Source of the DNA: Lachnospiraceae bacterium UBA7729
GTDB lineage: Bacteria > Bacillota > Clostridia > Lachnospirales > Lachnospiraceae
Reading direction: 5' to 3'
NCBI GenBank assembly: GCA_002482005.1
Contig: DLFD01000085.1
Span: 1-47,091 of the forward strand
Length of the DNA: 47,091 nucleotides
Below the pieces are notes generated by a model. That model had not been told where the DNA came from and ran no database searches. It worked only from the letters and a program-made list of their open reading frames with translations. Made by a program: the position numbers and the translations under genes. This document shows, piece after piece, positions 43,509 to 47,091 of the stretch (position 1 is its first letter; each line of letters begins with the position of its first letter).

Positions 43509-44762
43509 ATGAAGATAACAGCTGTTGCAGTAGGAACACGAGGCGACACAGCCCCTTTTATCGAGCTTGGGCGAGAATTGATCGCTCGGGGGCACGACTT
43601 CAGGCTGGCAGCATTTGAGGATTTTCACCAGCTGGCTGATGCGGCAGGTGTTCCTTATTTCCATCTGGATGGAAGTGCAGAATATCTGACACAGGTCCTT
43701 GTGACGGAATATGTGAAGCCGGCCGATTTTATTCCGGGCTGTGTGAAGCTTTACCAGAGCGCGTCAGGGGCGGTCGATCAGATGGCGGAAGCGGTCAGAG
43801 GATCTGATCTTGTGCTGTACGGTATGCTGGCAGGTTTTGTCCGATCCGCGTGCGAACGATACGGAATTCCGGCAGTCCGGGTTTTTTTCAGCCCCTTTGA
43901 CGCCACGAACCAGTATTCTCTGTATACGAATGCAGAGAACAAGTGGTATGTGGGGCTTATGGCGCTGGATCAGGAACCGGTCATGAATTATCTGACCATC
44001 CGGCTTCATAACCGTTGGAGAGAGGCACATGGTCTCAGAAGATGGCACATGACGGATGACTATCGCAGGCAGGATGGCAGATGGGTTCCGACCCTGTACC
44101 CGGTTTCGAAAACGATGATGCCGCCGGATCCGAAGTGGAAGCCGCATATTCATGTGACGGGATATTGGTTCCATCCGGAGCGGGACGCGGATTCTTATAC
44201 TCCGCCGGAGGGGCTCCGTTCATTTTTAGGGGACGGAGAACCTCCGGTATTCGTATGCCTTGGGAGCATGATGTCTGAGCAGATGCATGAACTGCAGAGA
44301 AGGGTGCTGTCTGCGTTATGTGATCTGGGCATCCGCGCGATCGTCCAGCTGGGGCTGCTCACAGAGACAGAGAAACGAAACGCAGGGGACAATATATTCT
44401 TTGCTGAAAATGTGCCTTACGCCTGGCTTTTCAGATATGTCAGCGCTGTCGTGCATCATGGCGGCTGCACGACCAATGGGCTGGGACTGTACTACGGAAG
44501 ACCGACACTGGTGATTCCCATGGCGCTGGACCAGTATTTTTACGGAAGGAGAGTGCATGACATCGGGGCAGGCCCGGAGCCACTTTATATCCGGAAAAAT
44601 ATCCCGACGGCCATGCAGCTGGAGCGCAGCCTGAAAGAGCTTCTCTCCGACCGGTATGACCAGGGAGCCAGAGCAGCAGCCGGAATCATCCGCGAGGAAG
44701 ACGGATGCGGGACGGCAGCGGATATTCTTCTGGGTATGCAGGAAAATACAGACAGCAGATAA
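43509..44762 (+). CDS. GT1-type (UGT/MGT-like) glycosyltransferase
   Basis: Glycosyltransferase of 417 residues in the UGT-like GT-B group that transfers a sugar from a nucleotide donor to a small molecule or lipid. The N-terminal domain starts with KITAVAVGTRGDTAPFIELG. The donor-binding C-terminal motif is VVHHGGCTTNGLGLYYGRPT followed by LVIPMALDQ, near-canonical. Cytoplasmic, no membrane helix. The ribosome site is poor (GAGAAA), so translation may be low. It shares an unusual promoter element with the methyltransferase gene; both could modify one small molecule. Confidence 0.9.
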   Translation: MKITAVAVGTRGDTAPFIELGRELIARGHDFRLAAFEDFHQLADAAGVPYFHLDGSAEYLTQVLVTEYVKPADFIPGCVKLYQSASGAVDQMAEAVRGSDLVLYGMLAGFVRSACERYGIPAVRVFFSPFDATNQYSLYTNAENKWYVGLMALDQEPVMNYLTIRLHNRWREAHGLRRWHMTDDYRRQDGRWVPTLYPVSKTMMPPDPKWKPHIHVTGYWFHPERDADSYTPPEGLRSFLGDGEPPVFVCLGSMMSEQMHELQRRVLSALCDLGIRAIVQLGLLTETEKRNAGDNIFFAENVPYAWLFRYVSAVVHHGGCTTNGLGLYYGRPTLVIPMALDQYFYGRRVHDIGAGPEPLYIRKNIPTAMQLERSLKELLSDRYDQGARAAAGIIREEDGCGTAADILLGMQENTDSR

Positions 44763-44874
44763 TCGGCCTATATGGATGTATATCAACAGGCTGGAATTTA
44801 CCTTCTGATCAAAGGTACTGCGATTTTGGCAGAGGGGGAACAGAAGATCCGTGTTTTTTGCCGGAGGAGAATGC

Positions 44875-45036
44875 CAGTCTCGACAGAGCTCTTGCAAGGG
44901 CTGCCTGTGTCATCTTATATTCTCCGAGTGACTGTTTCTGGCGCAGCTCTTCTTCTGCCCGGTCGCGCGCCGCCCGGGCACGTGCCTCATCGATCTCATC
45001 GGCTGTCTCGCAGCTGTCCACGAGAACTGTGATGCT
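44875..45036 (-). pseudogene. atpC: C-terminal fragment of F1 ATP synthase epsilon subunit
   Basis: The frame on the minus strand reads TVLVDSCETADEIDEARARA, then RDRAEEELRQKQS and MTQAALARALSRL, which is the C-terminal helical hairpin of AtpC. The N-terminal beta-barrel half is absent and the junction runs straight into the truncated toxin gene. The frame stays open to 44809 but that tail is unrelated. Confidence 0.85.
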
Positions 45037-45068
45037 CGTCTGCCACGGCAATATACGAATCGGATCTC

Positions 45069-45245
45069 TCAAATCAGCGTTCCTGTAAATGGAGTTCTAC
45101 AGAGATTCTCCAGAGTATCTTCAATTTTGTCTGCCAGTGAAGATGCAGCTGCAGGGTTCAGGAGAGTGTTGACAATATAGTCAATAATTCTGCTGAAGTC
45201 ATCCTGCGCGATCTCAGTTAACGAATATCTGTAATCAGATTCCAT
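45069..45245 (-). CDS. RelE/ParE-type toxin, C-terminally truncated
   Basis: 58 residues: SDYRYSLTEIAQDDFSRIID and NPAAASSLADKIEDTLENL give the N-terminal part of a RelE/ParE-like toxin, whose usual length is about 95-105. The half with the catalytic/target-binding end is lost where the atpC fragment begins, so it should be inactive. It overlaps the antitoxin by 11 bases and has GAGAG upstream. Confidence 0.7.
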   Translation of the reverse strand: MESDYRYSLTEIAQDDFSRIIDYIVNTLLNPAAASSLADKIEDTLENLCRTPFTGTLI

Positions 45246-45378
45246 ATTTTTCTCTCACACTTTGAAGCGCAGTTTTTCCGTCCAGAACTTTTCCTTCCTT
45301 CATATCTTTGAGCCCGCGGTTAATGAAATTTGCTTCTTCAATATCAGCAAGTCTTTTTTCATAGTAGTCGATATTCAT
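45235..45378 (-). CDS. Antitoxin of a type II RelE/ParE system
   Basis: 47 residues, MNIDYYEKRLADIEEANFIN then KDMKEGKVLDGKTALQSVRE, in the pattern of small RelB/ParD-like antitoxins. It overlaps and precedes the toxin, the usual gene order. The preferred ATG at 45378 has no clear ribosome site; upstream in-frame codons look unrelated. Confidence 0.65.
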   Translation of the reverse strand: MNIDYYEKRLADIEEANFINRGLKDMKEGKVLDGKTALQSVREKYGI

Positions 45379-45474
45379 AACTAAATATGTACACACAGCA
45401 AAACTATTCCAGAATATTTGATGAAAACAAAAGTACAAGATCTGGGAAATTTCCGGACTGTGAAGTCGAGATAG

Positions 45475-45633
45475 TTAGCAGATGATCAGCAACTTTTTGA
45501 AAACACTGAACAAGTGTACGATGTGTGGCTTACCCGTGGAATTATTTCCGATCTCGGACAGGTGGTCTGGCGCGTCGATCGTATCTTAAGAATAACAGAT
45601 ATCCTCAGAGGAAAATATGCTTCCCGTTTTTGA
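45475..45633 (+). pseudogene. Unidentified coding remnant
   Basis: A frame of 52 codons reads FENTEQVYDVWLTRGIISDL and ends ILRGKYASRF before a stop, without a start codon or ribosome site. Composition looks coding but the family is not recognised. A second overlapping frame from 45484 (35 residues) is less protein-like. Confidence 0.3.
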
Positions 45634-45736
45634 CAAGAAAATTTGTCAAAAGGTGTTGACAAGTATAATTGTCATGGCTTATAACTATGTTGTCAGATGA
45701 CAATGAAAGTTGTCAATATGATAATAAAACTTGTCA
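45630..45736. promoter_or_regulatory. Cluster of eight TTGTCA/TGACAA half-sites upstream of an XRE regulator
   Basis: Half-sites lie at 45630, 45643, 45656, 45669, 45690, 45698, 45710 and 45731. The first four start exactly 13 bases apart and alternate in orientation, so they pair as inverted repeats (TTGACAA-N6-TTGTCAA). The group covers the promoter and ribosome site region of the next gene, which points to auto-repression. Confidence 0.8.
45656..45685 (+). promoter_or_regulatory. Promoter of the XRE-DUF3169 operon
   Basis: TTGACA (45656-45661), 18 bases, TATAAC (45680-45685). The -35 box is itself one of the repeated half-sites and another lies in the spacer, so a bound regulator would block RNA polymerase. 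Confidence 0.7.
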
Positions 45737-45754
45737 GAAAGGAGAGCCGATGGA

Positions 45755-45976
45755 ATGCCGCTTTACAATCATCTGAAAGAGTACCGGGCAAAGCTCGGAG
45801 TCAATCAGCAGGAAATGGGAAAACTTGTAGATACCTCCAGGCAGACGATCAGCCAGATCGAACGTGGTGACTATTCCCCGTCCGTTACACTGGCGCTGAA
45901 GATTGCAAAAGCCTGCGGAGCAACTGTGGAAGATATCTTTGAATATGTGGAGGAGAAAGATGATGAAAAGAGTTGA
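45755..45976 (+). CDS. XRE-family (Cro/CI-type) transcriptional regulator
   Basis: Regulator of 73 residues, a single helix-turn-helix domain: VNQQEMGKLVDTSRQTISQI, then GDYSPSVTLALKIAKA and VEDIFEY. This is the short YozG/YgzD-like type. The ATG at 45755 has AGAAAGGAG ten bases upstream; the longer frame uses TTG at 45731, which is part of an operator half-site, so it is rejected. It overlaps the DUF3169 gene by 17 bases. It probably binds the TTGTCA cluster. Confidence 0.9.
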   Translation: MPLYNHLKEYRAKLGVNQQEMGKLVDTSRQTISQIERGDYSPSVTLALKIAKACGATVEDIFEYVEEKDDEKS

Positions 45977-46781
45977 ATCGAATATGAAAACGAAGAAAGC
46001 AGAACAGAAGTCGACAGTTAAGATCGTTGTTTCATTTCTGGCGCTGCTGGCGGTCTGCTTTACCGCAGGAGTTTTCAGCGGCTACTATTCTGCCGCAGCG
46101 GAAGATACCGGGGCACTGGAAAAGGTGAAGGAAATGGTTATGGCCGGCTGTCTGACCGCACTTCCTTATCTCTTTGTGATCGTCGGCGCTGTCGGAACGG
46201 TCTTGATGACAGTCTCTTATCTCAGGTGCAGTTCTATGTACAGGAAGCTGATGGCAGATAAGGACAACGAAGAGTTGTGGGACCAGCTGGAAGATCTGCT
46301 GAACGTTCCGGCAATCCTGTCAAACGTCGCACTTGTTGCTGACACCTGCCTGGCTCTCTGCATGATGGCAGTCGGAGATCAGCTTGACAAGGTTGCCGAT
46401 GACCGCGCTTTGAAACGGATGGCCGCCGGATTTGCCCTCTACCTGATCACACTCGTCGTATCTCTGATCATCCAGAGCCTGGCGATCAGAATGGAAAAGA
46501 AACTTAACCCGGAGAAGAGAGGAAATGTGCTGGATATTCATTTCCGTAAGGTGTGGATGGCATCCTGCGATGAAGCCCAGAAACTGATTGCTTACAAGTC
46601 CGGATATAAAGCATTCAATGTGACGATGGCCAGCTCGGTGATCGTTCTGATTGCCTGCTTCCTCCTGATCATGCTCTTTCATCTGGATGTGCTGTCGATC
46701 ATCGCGGTATCCGCACTATTGATCATTCACCTGACAGTATTCATGCTTGAGTCAGCAAGGCTTGAAAAATCCGGCAGATGA
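45960..46781 (+). CDS. DUF3169 family membrane protein
   Basis: Protein of 273 residues from ATG 45960 (or 45963) with GGAGGAG upstream inside the regulator gene. About six membrane helices: VVSFLALLAVCFTAGVF, LPYLFVIVGAVGTVLMTV, two around residues 140-185, and two in the last 60 residues. The family is of unknown function and is regularly found directly after a short XRE regulator, as here. The pair could regulate a membrane stress or be a transport/defence unit; nothing in sequence decides. Confidence 0.85.
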   Translation: MMKRVESNMKTKKAEQKSTVKIVVSFLALLAVCFTAGVFSGYYSAAAEDTGALEKVKEMVMAGCLTALPYLFVIVGAVGTVLMTVSYLRCSSMYRKLMADKDNEELWDQLEDLLNVPAILSNVALVADTCLALCMMAVGDQLDKVADDRALKRMAAGFALYLITLVVSLIIQSLAIRMEKKLNPEKRGNVLDIHFRKVWMASCDEAQKLIAYKSGYKAFNVTMASSVIVLIACFLLIMLFHLDVLSIIAVSALLIIHLTVFMLESARLEKSGR

Positions 46782-46792
46782 ATTGATACAGA

Positions 46793-46951
46793 ATCCTCCG
46801 CCTTTTTGGCGAAGTATTGGAAGGCCGTCTTCCTCAGAAGCAATATCGTATATTGGCTGGATGGATGGCAATACATGAGGATGAGTTATATGCAGCATGG
46901 AACAATGCTGTAAGGAACCTTCCTTTTGACCGTATCGATCCTCTTCAGTAA
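46793..46951 (+). pseudogene. C-terminal remnant of a DUF4160 protein
   Basis: The frame reads LEGRLPQKQYRILAGWMAIH, EDELYAAWNNAVRN and LPFDRIDPLQ before a stop; this is the usual end of DUF4160 proteins. No start codon of its own is visible and the N-terminal part is missing. It begins 12 bases after the DUF3169 stop. Confidence 0.7.
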
Positions 46952-46964
46952 AAGAGAGATAACG

Positions 46965-47091
46965 ATGTATATCAGTAACGGATTTGTTTGTGGAGGAAAG
47001 CCCGAGCAGTCAGTGAAAGTAACAAAAGTCAAGTGTCTTGCGGATAGAATCATGCTTCTTACTTTTAATAATGGGTCAATCATTTTTGATG
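46965..47091 (+). CDS. DUF2442 protein, cut by the window edge
   Basis: First 42 residues only: MYISNGFVCGGKPEQSVKVT, VKCLADRIMLLTFNNGSIIF. The pattern of a short DUF2442 (NAD/DNA-binding-like fold of unknown role) is clear. DUF4160-DUF2442 pairs are common and sometimes described as antitoxin-like. AAGAGAGAT serves as ribosome site. The C-terminal part lies outside the window. Confidence 0.7.
   Translation, partial: MYISNGFVCGGKPEQSVKVTKVKCLADRIMLLTFNNGSIIFD

Noticed and set aside
45630..45736. TTGTCA repeats as replication-origin iterons
   Set aside because: No replication initiator gene is present; the sites alternate in direction and overlap a promoter in front of an XRE gene, which fits operators better.

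Overview
The window looks like chromosomal DNA from an anaerobic, gut- or rumen-type Clostridia (Bacillota), most likely a Lachnospiraceae-like organism. The evidence is strong GGAGG-type ribosome sites, roughly half G+C, CUT1 sugar transporters encoded without their ATPase, a YesM/YesN two-component pair, a DUF3793-flavodoxin pair, an XRE-DUF3169 pair and several AraC regulators. This placement rests on gene content only. No rRNA, tRNA, CRISPR array, complete transposon or phage module was seen.

Layout. (1) 136-9562: a beta-galactoside operon with a LacI regulator, solute-binding protein (SBP), two permeases, a GH42 and a GH2 beta-galactosidase, closed by a strong terminator. (2) 9617-13183: an AraC regulator, a PfkB-kinase fragment, an MFS transporter and a divergent AraC regulator. 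(3) 13205-19301: a decayed stretch with an M20 peptidase pseudogene, a MATE efflux fragment, an esterase, a CbiK-like protein that seems to lack its export signal, and two AAA/DUF4143 ATPases. (4) 19410-28556: a YesN/YesM system divergent from SBP, two permeases, a GH172 (DUF2961) enzyme and a second, membrane-anchored SBP. (5) 28875-34515: a sugar or polyol pathway made of a zinc dehydrogenase, AraC regulator, xylose-isomerase-like enzyme, PfkB kinase and class II aldolase. (6) 34783-40884: a complete urease operon, ureI-A-B-C-E-F-G-D, from a near-consensus promoter with a hairpin at the start of the leader. (7) 41196-44762: a methyltransferase, flavodoxin, DUF3793 protein and glycosyltransferase; three copies of one unusual promoter/operator element lie here. 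(8) 44809-47091: atpC remnant, truncated RelE/ParE toxin with its antitoxin, XRE regulator with a dense TTGTCA operator field, DUF3169 membrane protein, and a DUF4160 remnant before a DUF2442 gene cut by the window edge.

How the parts fit. Both ABC clusters place a strong hairpin between the SBP and the permeases, a usual way to make more binding protein than channel, and both must borrow an ATPase encoded elsewhere. The urease operon holds channel, enzyme and nickel maturation proteins, so it can make ammonia from urea. The less ordinary signals are the thrice-repeated TAAC-N5-GTTA promoter element, the GH172/two-SBP/YesMN locus, the absence of a lipobox in all three SBPs, and a large number of gene remnants, two of which are pieces of genes that are intact elsewhere in the window.
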